Notes: generated by a model from the sequence alone, not told the origin. 7,000 nt of DNA from Bacteroidaceae bacterium (GCA_017467745.1 JAFUKV010000141.1:1-7000), one strand, 5' to 3'; positions 1 to 6,175 are shown, numbered from the stretch's first letter. Numbers and translations: made by a program.

Positions 1-134
1 CGGCTAAAAATGCAAGAAAAGCTAAGAAAGAAGAAAGCGCAGAAATGCCTGCCAACAATGTAGAAAAAACTACATTGGGCGACATTGAAGAATTAGCAGC
101 TTTGAAAGAAAAATTAGATGCCGCTAAAAAATAA
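1..134 (+). CDS. rpsA: C-terminal tail of probable 30S ribosomal protein S1 (5' end outside window)
   Basis: Only the last 43 codons are visible, read from base 3 and ending in TAA at 132-134. The tail is rich in Lys, Ala and Glu, starts with a basic stretch (ARKAKKEE), and ends with TTLGDIEELAALKEKL and a short Lys tail. A charged linker followed by a TTLGDI-x-x-LAALKEKL ending is what I recall from the C-terminus of ribosomal protein S1 in Bacteroidales, where it follows the last S1 RNA-binding repeat. That match is from memory and no S1 domain is inside the window, so the name is a probable call. A strong terminator starts about 20 nt after the stop, so this gene ends its transcription unit. 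Another protein with a Lys/Ala-rich tail is the main alternative. Confidence 0.62.
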   Translation, partial: AKNARKAKKEESAEMPANNVEKTTLGDIEELAALKEKLDAAKK

Positions 135-154
135 TTGATAAATTATTTATATGA

Positions 155-190
155 AAGCGGGTTTCTCATGAAGAGAAACCCGCTTCTTTT
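155..190 (+). terminator. Intrinsic terminator of the left-edge gene
   Basis: A perfect 13-bp stem (155-167 with 173-185, core GCGGGTTTCTC) closes a 5-nt loop and is followed by CTTTT. It lies 20 nt after the stop codon at 132-134, the usual place for a Rho-independent terminator. Confidence 0.9.
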
Positions 191-472
191 ATATCTTACC
201 GCAAGCAAATGACGCTTTTTAAGGAGGGAGGGAAAATATTTAAAATCGCAAATCTTTTATCAAAAAAGTTATAATATACAAAAACAGTTAGGAAATTTAT
301 TATGCCCCAAAATATATCGCACTCCTATTTTTAAAGCAAAGGTATTTCACCTTTACAAACAATATCTATCCTAATATTATCGCAGTTTTTATATCAAGCC
401 TTTTATATTGCCTTTTTCCAAAGTAAAATTAAGCATGGTTACTATTCCACCTAATGATAAGGCATGACGGGC
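191..472. other. Intergenic stretch without a recognisable gene
   Basis: These 282 AT-rich nt lie between two convergent units. I see no credible ORF on either strand, no tRNA-like fold and no direct-repeat array. A purine-rich AAGGAGGGAGGG block at 221-232 looks like a Shine-Dalgarno sequence but has no start codon behind it. A 6-bp inverted repeat, AAAGGT (338-343) with ACCTTT (349-354), could be a weak end for minus-strand transcription but lacks a clear T-run. Confidence 0.6.
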
Positions 473-568
473 TTATTCCAAAGCCACACCGCCAAACATA
501 ACTAAACCAATAACCGCTATTAATAATAGCACCACTACAACCGCTACAATAGTTATTTTCTGGTTCAT
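473..568 (-). CDS. Possible 31-residue single-helix membrane peptide
   Basis: The ORF starts at ATG (566-568 read on the minus strand) and ends in TAA at 473-475. The product has a short polar, positively charged N-terminus (MNQK) and then about 22 residues of almost pure Ile, Val, Leu, Ala and Gly (ITIVAVVVVLLLIAVIGLVM), ending FGGVALE. This is the profile of a single transmembrane helix with N-in orientation. An in-frame TAA lies 15 nt upstream of the ATG, so no longer version exists. It begins 68 nt downstream of the stop of the large hydrolase gene on the same strand with no strong terminator between, so it may share that transcript. I recognise no family, and chance cannot be excluded for so short an ORF. 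Confidence 0.45.
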   Translation of the reverse strand: MNQKITIVAVVVVLLLIAVIGLVMFGGVALE

Positions 569-636
569 AAGTTCATCATTTTATAGTTAATCATACCTTT
601 TACGAATATATTCCGTCCCATTAACGTCTCTTGATT

Positions 637-3612
637 TTATTTATCCGTTATAGCCTGATACATGGCCGATTGTATCCGGGTACGCGTATTAAGACCGGAC
701 AGCTTATTATTCCAACGATTAGGATACACCCGGTTACACAAAAATATGTATATTGTCTCGTTTGCCGGATCTACCCAAAAAACCGTACCGGTATATCCGT
801 AATGGCCAAATGCTTTCTCAGATGCCTCCGGACACGCCGGACTGTAATCTTCATTTTTCTTATCCGGTTTGTCAAACCCCAATCCTCTACGACTAACCGT
901 ACTGGTTTGCGTTACAAATTGATGAGCTGTCTCCCGACCCACATACCGTTCTCCGCCATAAGAACCTTCGTTCAGATATAATTGCAACAACTTTGCCAAA
1001 TCGTTTGCAGATGAGAATAATCCCGCATTACCTTCCACTCCCCCACAAAATGCCGACATTTCATCGTGTACATACCCAATCAATATCTGATTCCGCATAA
1101 AATGATCGTGCTCAGTAGGAGCAATGGAGGTAGCAGGAATTCGCCTCAAAGGACGATACATAGTTGTTTGCGCCCCAAGCGGCGCAAAATAATACTTCTC
1201 TACCAAGCTATCTATCGGCATTTTTGTAACATTCTGCACAGCCGTTTTCAATAATGAGAAATTCAGACAACTGTAAACGTATTTTTTCGGTTTTCCCAAT
1301 TTCGTATCGATGATAGCTTTCAATAAAGTATCGGGAAGCGACTCTATCCCATACATATTTTGAGCGATAGTAAGCGGATAACCAACTCCCGGTTCTTTTA
1401 ATATCAAATCGGCACGCATACGTATATTCTTATTGGCAAAAAGATTTTTATCGGCTTGCAACCGATATGTAGCATCTTGTTTATTGCGAAACAACTTACC
1501 CGAATACGAAGCCGTATCTATCACTACGTTATACGTCGCCAATGAAGGTATCATCCCCGATTCGTGAAACAAGGCATCCGCCACCTTTATTTTCTCTTTA
1601 TCCGTACCTTTCATTTGAGGGATATAGGCACTGAGAAACGTATCCACCTTTATCAAACCCAAATCTACTGCTTTCATAACTGCCGGAAGCGTAGCGGTAG
1701 CTTTGGTAACCGAAGCTAAATCATACACATCGCTATTCTCTACCCGTTTAGTACCAGCATAATCGAAATACCCGAACGACTTGTTATACACAACTTTTCC
1801 CTTACGCGCTATCAGTACCTGACAACCGGGAAACGCTTTCTCGCGAAGAGACTCTTGAACAATTTTATCTACCTCTTTCAATTTTTCGGTACTCATGCCT
1901 ACCTCTTCGGGAACAGTGTAGCCCAAACGGTTAGCCCGAGTATTCAATCCTGTTCCGGCAGCAAACAGCCCTTTTAACGTAACCGGGAGTTTTCCCTTAA
2001 ATCCGATTCCCCCGAAAATAGCCTGTGCCGCATACTCCTGCGCCAAAACAGTATTTTCATACGCCATTACAATCGCCTTACTGAATTTCACTTTCTGCAC
2101 ATCGAGCAAATGATATGGAGGCGTAAAAAATGAAAAGATTACATCTTCTCCTTTCCCTAACGCCTCGATAAGAGACGCATATCTACCGTGCGAAGAATGG
2201 ATACCCACAATAATCGTATTGTAGGCTTTCAACTGTGAAAGTATTTGTTTCTGCTTTGCTAAGGTCGTTTTATAATCTATCTGGAAACAGTCGGCAGAGG
2301 CATATTGCTTTATCATTTTTTGAAAAGGAGTTTCTGCGCTTTCGCCGATAGAAACTACGGCGATTTTTCGCTCAGCCAACTGTTTAAGCGGTAATATCTG
2401 TTTTTTGTTTTCGAGTAACGTTACTGCATTTTCATTAAGCCGACGATTTAAATGCTCTGTATCTACCGTATTCAACCTATCCGTTATCCCCTTCGCCTTT
2501 ATCTGTGTCGGCTTGTTTAGCCCGAGACAATATTTATATCGTAAGATACGAAGACATCTATCTTCTATTACCTGCTGCGGAACAATTCCCAACTTTACGG
2601 CATTCACCAGCAACTTTACTTGCGATAACGGATTTTCCGGCTTCAATAAAATATCATTTCCGGCAAGAACCGCATTAACAATCATATCATTGTTGTTTGA
2701 AACGCCTTTCATTTCAAGCGCATCGGTAAAAATCAACCCTTTAAACCCCATTTGCCCCCGCAAAAGCGAATCGATAATCACAGGCGATAAAGAAGCCGGA
2801 AGATTTGTTCTGCTATCAAGCGCAGGCGCAGACAAATGTCCCACCATAACGCCCGAAAAGCCTTCGTCTATAAATTTTTTAAACGGATATAGCTCATACT
2901 TTTTTAACCGAGTTGTATCGTGCGCAACCAACGGGAGAGTTTTATGTGAATCGTCGGACGTATCACCGTGTCCCGGAAAATGTTTCGCCACCGACATGAC
3001 ACCCTCACTCTCCAAACCTTTCGCATACAAAAGAGCCTTTCTCGTTACCGATTCCACATCTTCGCCAAACGAGCGCTTTCCAATAACCGGATTGTCCGGG
3101 TTACTGTTTATATCCAATACCGGAGCAAAATTCACATGTATCCCCATCAACCGGCACTCACGCCCCACTTCTTTTCCATATTCATAAATCAAGCTATCAT
3201 CATCTATCGCACCCAGCATCATATTAATCGGAAAACGAGGAGTGTCTCTCAATCGCATAGAAAGCCCCCATTCGCCGTCGAGCGTAATAAGAAGCGGCAC
3301 TTTCGCCAACGATTGTCCGTAATTGGTAAGTTCCGCCTGATCCCGAGCGGTTCCATGCGTAAAAAGAATCCCTCCGATTTTCAAATCTTCAACATAATTT
3401 TTCAATACAGCCTTATTGCTTTGCGAAGTGTTGACATTCACCCCCAACACGAATAATTGTCCGATACGCTCATCCAACGTCATAGAATCGAACACGGAAT
3501 CGACCCAAGCATTCATTTTTACAGAATCGACCGCATTATAAAGATTTACATTTGTCTGAGCCGAAACAGAGTAGATACATATATAAAAGAACAACAATAC
3601 TAATTTTCTCAT
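637..3612 (-). CDS. Secreted bifunctional GH3 beta-N-acetylglucosaminidase (NagZ-like) / beta-lactamase-fold serine hydrolase
   Basis: The 991-residue product begins with a Sec signal peptide (cleavage likely after VSA, residues 16-18; no lipobox), so it should act in the periplasm. Residues about 35-360 form a GH3 TIM barrel: KHFPGHGDT at 210-218, the DSH acid/base dyad of NagZ-type enzymes at 221-223, and the likely nucleophile Asp297 in FTDALEMKG. Residues about 390-555 resemble the GH3 C-terminal domain, ending FGGIGFKGKLPVTL. Residues about 570-985 form a class C beta-lactamase/esterase-like domain with SVTK at 634-637 (Ser634, Lys637), Tyr780 in YSC, the GNAGLFS segment near 861 and HYG at 937-939. 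By family, NagZ removes GlcNAc from muropeptides. In Bacillus subtilis the neighbouring enzyme AmiE, also of the beta-lactamase fold, then cuts MurNAc from the peptide. A fused cell-wall recycling enzyme is therefore inferred. Substrate is not proven; the C-terminal domain could be an esterase. Confidence 0.9.
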   Translation of the reverse strand: MRKLVLLFFYICIYSVSAQTNVNLYNAVDSVKMNAWVDSVFDSMTLDERIGQLFVLGVNVNTSQSNKAVLKNYVEDLKIGGILFTHGTARDQAELTNYGQSLAKVPLLITLDGEWGLSMRLRDTPRFPINMMLGAIDDDSLIYEYGKEVGRECRLMGIHVNFAPVLDINSNPDNPVIGKRSFGEDVESVTRKALLYAKGLESEGVMSVAKHFPGHGDTSDDSHKTLPLVAHDTTRLKKYELYPFKKFIDEGFSGVMVGHLSAPALDSRTNLPASLSPVIIDSLLRGQMGFKGLIFTDALEMKGVSNNNDMIVNAVLAGNDILLKPENPLSQVKLLVNAVKLGIVPQQVIEDRCLRILRYKYCLGLNKPTQIKAKGITDRLNTVDTEHLNRRLNENAVTLLENKKQILPLKQLAERKIAVVSIGESAETPFQKMIKQYASADCFQIDYKTTLAKQKQILSQLKAYNTIIVGIHSSHGRYASLIEALGKGEDVIFSFFTPPYHLLDVQKVKFSKAIVMAYENTVLAQEYAAQAIFGGIGFKGKLPVTLKGLFAAGTGLNTRANRLGYTVPEEVGMSTEKLKEVDKIVQESLREKAFPGCQVLIARKGKVVYNKSFGYFDYAGTKRVENSDVYDLASVTKATATLPAVMKAVDLGLIKVDTFLSAYIPQMKGTDKEKIKVADALFHESGMIPSLATYNVVIDTASYSGKLFRNKQDATYRLQADKNLFANKNIRMRADLILKEPGVGYPLTIAQNMYGIESLPDTLLKAIIDTKLGKPKKYVYSCLNFSLLKTAVQNVTKMPIDSLVEKYYFAPLGAQTTMYRPLRRIPATSIAPTEHDHFMRNQILIGYVHDEMSAFCGGVEGNAGLFSSANDLAKLLQLYLNEGSYGGERYVGRETAHQFVTQTSTVSRRGLGFDKPDKKNEDYSPACPEASEKAFGHYGYTGTVFWVDPANETIYIFLCNRVYPNRWNNKLSGLNTRTRIQSAMYQAITDK

Positions 3613-3640
3613 TTTGATAAATCGACGTTTATATTTTTTT

Positions 3641-3667
3641 CAAAAATACGAAAATTACAGCAATCAA
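3641..3667 (-). promoter_or_regulatory. Candidate promoter of the GH3/serine hydrolase gene
   Basis: On the minus strand, TATTTTTG (3641-3648) matches the Bacteroidetes -7 consensus TAnnTTTG exactly and lies 28 nt upstream of the start codon. A TTG at 3665-3667 could serve as the -33 element, but the 16-nt spacing is shorter than the usual 18-20, so the upstream half is uncertain. Confidence 0.45.
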
Positions 3668-3847
3668 CGACGGCGAACAAACATTTATTTCAAAAAACAC
3701 ACCTATGATATAATCGGCTATTTCCCGAATACCGCTTGTTTTTTCAATAACAGAAACACAATACGAAAATTCCCCGCAATTTATGCTCAAACAAAAATAT
3801 CCAAATCTATCTCTATATTCTTACACTACATCAAAGAGAACTGAATA
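3668..3847. other. Divergent intergenic region, no gene seen
   Basis: This AT-rich stretch separates the leftward hydrolase gene from the rightward rplS promoter. The only open frame through it on the plus strand would use a TTG start and gives a basic, low-complexity product with no recognisable domain. I see no RNA gene or repeat here. Confidence 0.5.
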
Positions 3848-3879
3848 TTTGCATATTTCGCATTTTTTTTGTTTCTTTG
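3848..3879 (+). promoter_or_regulatory. Promoter of rplS
   Basis: TTTG (3848-3851), a 20-nt spacer and TTTCTTTG (3872-3879) fit the Bacteroidetes -33/-7 promoter with one mismatch (T for A in TAnnTTTG). Transcription would start near 3885, giving a 5' leader of about 75 nt before the rplS ATG. Confidence 0.7.
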
Positions 3880-3888
3880 CACCGCTTT

Positions 3889-3929
3889 TCGCAATCTCTG
3901 GCAGGAAAAGTTGCCTGTTTAAATTGCGA
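3889..3929 (+). promoter_or_regulatory. Structured 5' leader of rplS, candidate ribosomal-protein leader
   Basis: The region just after the predicted start site can fold into two stacked stems. The outer stem is TCGCAAT (3889-3895) with ATTGCGA (3923-3929), 7 bp. The inner stem is GGCAG (3900-3904) with TTGCC (3911-3915), including one G-U pair and a GAAAAG loop. A competing pairing of CAGG (3902-3905) with CCTG (3914-3917) is possible. Ribosomal protein genes are often autoregulated by such leaders, and L19 leader RNAs are known in Firmicutes. A regulatory role here is inferred only from position and fold. Confidence 0.4.
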
Positions 3930-3959
3930 CAATAATAACATTTTAAATAGCTATTAAAA

Positions 3960-4307
3960 ATGGATTTAATTAAAGTTGCCGAAGAAGCATTCGCTACCGG
4001 AAAAGAACATCCCTCTTTCAAAAGCGGGGATACTATTACAGTAGCTTACCGTATTAAAGAAGGAAATAAAGAACGTACTCAGTTATACAGAGGCGTTGTT
4101 ATCAAAATTTCCGGACACGGCGAGAAAAAACGCTTTACAGTACGTAAAATGTCAGAAAACATCGGTGTTGAAAGAATTTTCCCCATCGAATCTCCGTTTA
4201 TTGACAGTATCACTGTAAATAAAATCGGTAAAGTACGTCGCGCTAAATTGTACTATTTACGTGCACTTACCGGCAAAAAAGCCAGAATCAAAGAAAAAAG
4301 AGTTTAA
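3960..4307 (+). CDS. rplS: 50S ribosomal protein L19
   Basis: The 115-residue product has the normal L19 length and content throughout: FKSGDTITVAYRIKEG near residues 20-35, the RTQLYRGVVI strand at 39-48, FTVRKMSENIGVERIFP at about 59-75 and the basic end GKVRRAKLYYLRALTGKKARIKEKR. L19 binds 23S rRNA in the large subunit and takes part in the bridge to the 30S subunit. The ATG at 3960 is preceded by A-rich sequence (TATTAAAA), as is usual in Bacteroidetes, which rarely use Shine-Dalgarno pairing. The gene forms a single-gene unit: its own promoter and leader lie upstream and a strong terminator follows 14 nt after the TAA. It is not next to rpsP, rimM and trmD as in many other bacteria. Confidence 0.98.
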   Translation: MDLIKVAEEAFATGKEHPSFKSGDTITVAYRIKEGNKERTQLYRGVVIKISGHGEKKRFTVRKMSENIGVERIFPIESPFIDSITVNKIGKVRRAKLYYLRALTGKKARIKEKRV

Positions 4308-4321
4308 TCTATTGATTGGCA

Positions 4322-4363
4322 AAATAATAAACGCTCTTGAATATTCAAGAGCGTTTATTATTT
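4322..4363. terminator. Terminator of rplS, a perfect 42-nt palindrome
   Basis: Bases 4322-4342 are the exact reverse complement of 4343-4363, with core AACGCTCTTGAATATTC. In RNA this gives a stem of about 19 bp with a tetraloop, with A-rich 5' and T-rich 3' arms. It starts 14 nt after the rplS stop. Because of the symmetry it could stop transcription on either strand, although only rightward genes flank it. Confidence 0.9.
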
Positions 4364-4467
4364 CATCCCACTTCTTTTTTGCAGAAAGGCACAACCACAA
4401 TGACCGTTTCTATATCGAAACAAAAACAACACTCATCAAGAATCTCCCGCTCACGATTTAACAAGCA

Positions 4468-4499
4468 TTTGTCCCGGCCGAAAATAATCCGTACGTTTG
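4468..4499 (+). promoter_or_regulatory. Promoter of the NhaC-family gene
   Basis: TTTG (4468-4471), a 20-nt spacer and TACGTTTG (4492-4499) match the Bacteroidetes consensus TTTG-N20-TAnnTTTG with no mismatch. Transcription should start near 4505, leaving a leader of only about 14 nt before the ATG at 4519. The 104 nt between the rplS terminator and this promoter hold nothing I recognise. Confidence 0.8.
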
Positions 4500-4518
4500 T
4501 ACCGAAATTTACCATAAA

Positions 4519-5799
4519 ATGAAAATCGAAAAAGGACTTATAGCTCTCACTCCCCTACTTGTTTTTTTAGGAGTATATTTAATTGTATCGCTATGTATAA
4601 ACGATTTTTACAAAATGCCCATATCGGTCGCATTTTTAATATCGTCTGTTTATGCCATAACCATTACAAACGGAATGCCTGTAACAAAGCGTATCGAACA
4701 TTTTTCAGAAGGCGCATCTGAAAAAAATATCATCCTAATGATATGGATATTCATTTTAGCAGGCGCATTTGCCCAAGCGGCTAAATCAATGGGAGCAATT
4801 GATGCAGCCGTTAACTTGACATTATCTATACTACCCGGAAATTTATTATTGGCCGGTATCTTTGCCGCCTCGTGTTTCATTTCGTTCTCTATCGGAACCT
4901 CCGTCGGAACCATTGTTGCTCTTATCCCCGTAGCCGTCGGCATAGCCGAACATATCGGAATCGAAACTCCTTTTATCGTTGCAATTGTTACCGGAGGAGC
5001 TTTTTTCGGCGACAACCTTTCATTCATCTCCGATACAACTATTGCCGCAACCCGCACACAGGGCTGTTCCATGCAAGATAAATTCAGAGTAAACTCTTTG
5101 ATTATAATCCCTGCTGCTATTATAGTATTCATTATTTATATCTTTGCAGGAATGGACATGTTTGTTTTTGAAAAGACAGACAACATAGAATGGATAAAAA
5201 TTATCCCTTATCTTGCCGTTATCGGATGCGCCATAGCCGGTATCAACGTAACTACCGTGTTGGTTATAGGCATTGCACTATGCGCCGCCATCGGTATAGG
5301 AAGCGGAAGTTTCGATTTTTTCGGATGCGTCGGAGCAATGGGTAATGGTATTTCCGGAATGGGAGAACTGATTATCATTACGTTAATGGCCGGCGGGATG
5401 CTCGAACTAATCCGCATCAACGGCGGTATTGCATACATTATACGGTTACTGACAAAAAACGTATCATCCAAACGCGGCGGCGAATTGTGTATCGCCGCAT
5501 TAGTTAGTATGGCAAACTGCTGTACGGCAAACAACACCGTAGCCATTATCACCGTTGGATCGATAGCAAAAAATATAGCCGACAAATACGGTATAGATTC
5601 TCGTAAAGCAGCCAGCATTCTCGACACATTCTCTTGCCTGATACAAGGAATAATACCCTACGGCGCACAGATACTAATGGCATCAGAATTAGCGAATATA
5701 TCGCCCCTCTCCATTATAAAATATTTATACTATCCTTTTCTAATGGGTATTTTCGCTATATTGGCCATTTTATTCAGATATCCGAAAAGGTATTCTTAA
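4519..5799 (+). CDS. NhaC-family Na+/H+ antiporter (inner membrane)
   Basis: The 426-residue product is an integral membrane protein with about ten to twelve hydrophobic segments and short polar loops. The clearest family signature is GGAFFGDNLSFISDTTIAA (residues 159-177); the GDN-x-S-x-ISDTT motif (164-174) is characteristic of NhaC-type Na+/H+ antiporters. The second half has a matching polar break, CTANNTVAII (335-344), and then DTFSCLIQGIIPYGAQIL (369-386), consistent with the inverted-repeat fold of the ion transporter superfamily. Such proteins exchange cytoplasmic Na+ for protons, and some relatives couple organic acids (MleN, malate/lactate). Substrate cannot be told from sequence alone. 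The length is slightly short for the family but complete. The gene has its own promoter and appears monocistronic. A weak inverted repeat, AGATTC (5829-5834) with GAATCT (5858-5863), is the only terminator-like element after it. Confidence 0.88.
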   Translation: MKIEKGLIALTPLLVFLGVYLIVSLCINDFYKMPISVAFLISSVYAITITNGMPVTKRIEHFSEGASEKNIILMIWIFILAGAFAQAAKSMGAIDAAVNLTLSILPGNLLLAGIFAASCFISFSIGTSVGTIVALIPVAVGIAEHIGIETPFIVAIVTGGAFFGDNLSFISDTTIAATRTQGCSMQDKFRVNSLIIIPAAIIVFIIYIFAGMDMFVFEKTDNIEWIKIIPYLAVIGCAIAGINVTTVLVIGIALCAAIGIGSGSFDFFGCVGAMGNGISGMGELIIITLMAGGMLELIRINGGIAYIIRLLTKNVSSKRGGELCIAALVSMANCCTANNTVAIITVGSIAKNIADKYGIDSRKAASILDTFSCLIQGIIPYGAQILMASELANISPLSIIKYLYYPFLMGIFAILAILFRYPKRYS

Positions 5800-5865
5800 A
5801 ACACCGATTTAGAAAAGATTACATAAAAAGATTCTGACAAAACCATAAAAAAAACTCGAATCTAT

Positions 5866-5895
5866 TTTGCAAATAAAAACTATTTGCTACATTTG
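5866..5895 (+). promoter_or_regulatory. Promoter of the pheA leader and operon
   Basis: TTTG (5866-5869), an 18-nt spacer and TACATTTG (5888-5895) match the Bacteroidetes promoter, with an exact TAnnTTTG box. Transcription should start near 5901, about 18 nt before the first leader-peptide ATG and about 330 nt before pheA. The long leader is filled by two attenuators. Confidence 0.8.
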
Positions 5896-5899
5896 TAGC
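5886..5899. promoter_or_regulatory. Palindrome over the -7 box, candidate operator
   Basis: GCTACA (5886-5891) and TGTAGC (5894-5899) are perfect 6-bp inverted arms separated by TT. They lie exactly over the -7 element of the pheA promoter. The TACA-N2-TGTA core resembles operators bound by BlaI/MecI-type repressors. No such regulator gene is in the window, so the binding protein is unknown. Confidence 0.35.
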
Positions 5900-5918
5900 G
5901 TGAAATATGAATTAGACA

Positions 5919-5981
5919 ATGACACATTTTAGCTTTGCATATTACTTCTTTTTTTATTTTTACTTTTACGGCAAAAAGTAA
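5919..5981 (+). CDS. Aromatic leader peptide 1 of the pheA attenuator
   Basis: This is a 20-codon ORF starting with ATG, about 18 nt after the predicted transcription start, and ending in TAA at 5979-5981. The product has 7 Phe and 5 Tyr in 20 residues, with ten consecutive aromatic codons (YYFFFYFYFY, 5940-5969) followed by GKK. The composition parallels the E. coli PheL leader peptide, whose translation senses charged tRNA-Phe. The peptide itself is probably without function; ribosome progress over the aromatic codons is the signal. The stop codon directly abuts the G-rich strand at 5982-5993, so a ribosome that finishes and rests on the stop would cover it. A hairpin, TTACTTTT (5960-5967) with AAAAGTAA (5974-5981), overlaps the end of the ORF and could act as a polymerase pause site. 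No RBS is visible, as expected for the phylum. Confidence 0.85.
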   Translation: MTHFSFAYYFFFYFYFYGKK

Positions 5982-6041
5982 GACGGGGTTTTATGTAGTG
6001 AAGTTAGAATAAAAATATTATAAACGATTTAAAATCCCGTC
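5982..6041 (+). promoter_or_regulatory. Antiterminator 1 of the pheA leader
   Basis: GACGGGGTTTTA (5982-5993) can pair with TAAAATCCCGTC (6030-6041) over 12 bp with one G-U. The second strand contains the 5' arm of terminator 1, so the two folds exclude each other. If ribosomes stall on the Phe/Tyr codons upstream, 5982-5993 stays free, this pairing forms and transcription continues. If the peptide is completed, the ribosome at the stop masks 5982-5993 and the terminator forms. Confidence 0.82.
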
Positions 6042-6061
6042 AGCAACGACGGGATTTTTTT
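6031..6061 (+). terminator. Terminator 1 (attenuator) of the pheA leader
   Basis: AAAATCCCGTC (6031-6041) pairs with GACGGGATTTT (6048-6058) around a 6-nt loop (AGCAAC), an 11-bp perfect stem whose 3' side runs into seven T residues (6055-6061). No full-size gene ends just before it. It sits inside the pheA leader, which marks it as a regulated terminator. Confidence 0.9.
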
Positions 6062-6076
6062 ATGTTTTTACTTTAT

Positions 6077-6175
6077 ATGAAAATGAACAAACGATTTTTC
6101 TTTTATTATTTCTTTTACTTTATGCCAATCATAAGGTGGGATATAGATATGCGTAAAATAAACAATAAACATTGA
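6077..6175 (+). CDS. Aromatic leader peptide 2 of the pheA attenuator
   Basis: This short ORF ends in TGA at 6173-6175. Three in-frame ATGs are possible: 6062 (at the end of terminator 1's T-run, 37 residues), 6077 (32 residues) and 6083 (30 residues). I list 6077 as a compromise. It carries nine consecutive aromatic codons (FFFYYFFYF, 6095-6121; 6 Phe, 3 Tyr) about six codons from the start. Unlike the first leader, translation continues for 16 codons after the run (MPIIRWDIDM and a polar tail), across the G-rich strand 6135-6142. Moving ribosomes rather than a stop-codon ribosome would therefore disrupt that strand. A hairpin, CTTTATG (6118-6124) with CATAAGG (6130-6136), follows the run, mirroring the first leader. 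Confidence 0.78.
   Translation: MKMNKRFFFYYFFYFMPIIRWDIDMRKINNKH

Noticed and set aside
221..232. Purine block AAGGAGGGAGGG as a ribosome binding site
   Set aside because: No start codon follows at a useful distance, and the phylum rarely uses Shine-Dalgarno pairing.
603..616. Inverted repeat around GAATATATTC as terminator of the hydrolase gene
   Set aside because: The stem is short, AT-only at its core and not followed by a T-run on the minus strand.
2405..3187. 260-residue ORF on the plus strand
   Set aside because: It lies fully antisense to the GH3 domain, whose motifs and full length are convincing; the antisense product resembles no known family.
3614..3844. 76-residue plus-strand ORF in the divergent intergenic region
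   Set aside because: It needs a TTG start, overlaps the hydrolase promoter area, and its product is low-complexity and basic with no family resemblance.
4337..4522. Short plus-strand ORF between rplS and the NhaC-family gene
   Set aside because: It starts inside the palindromic terminator and runs through the downstream promoter; the product has no recognisable features.
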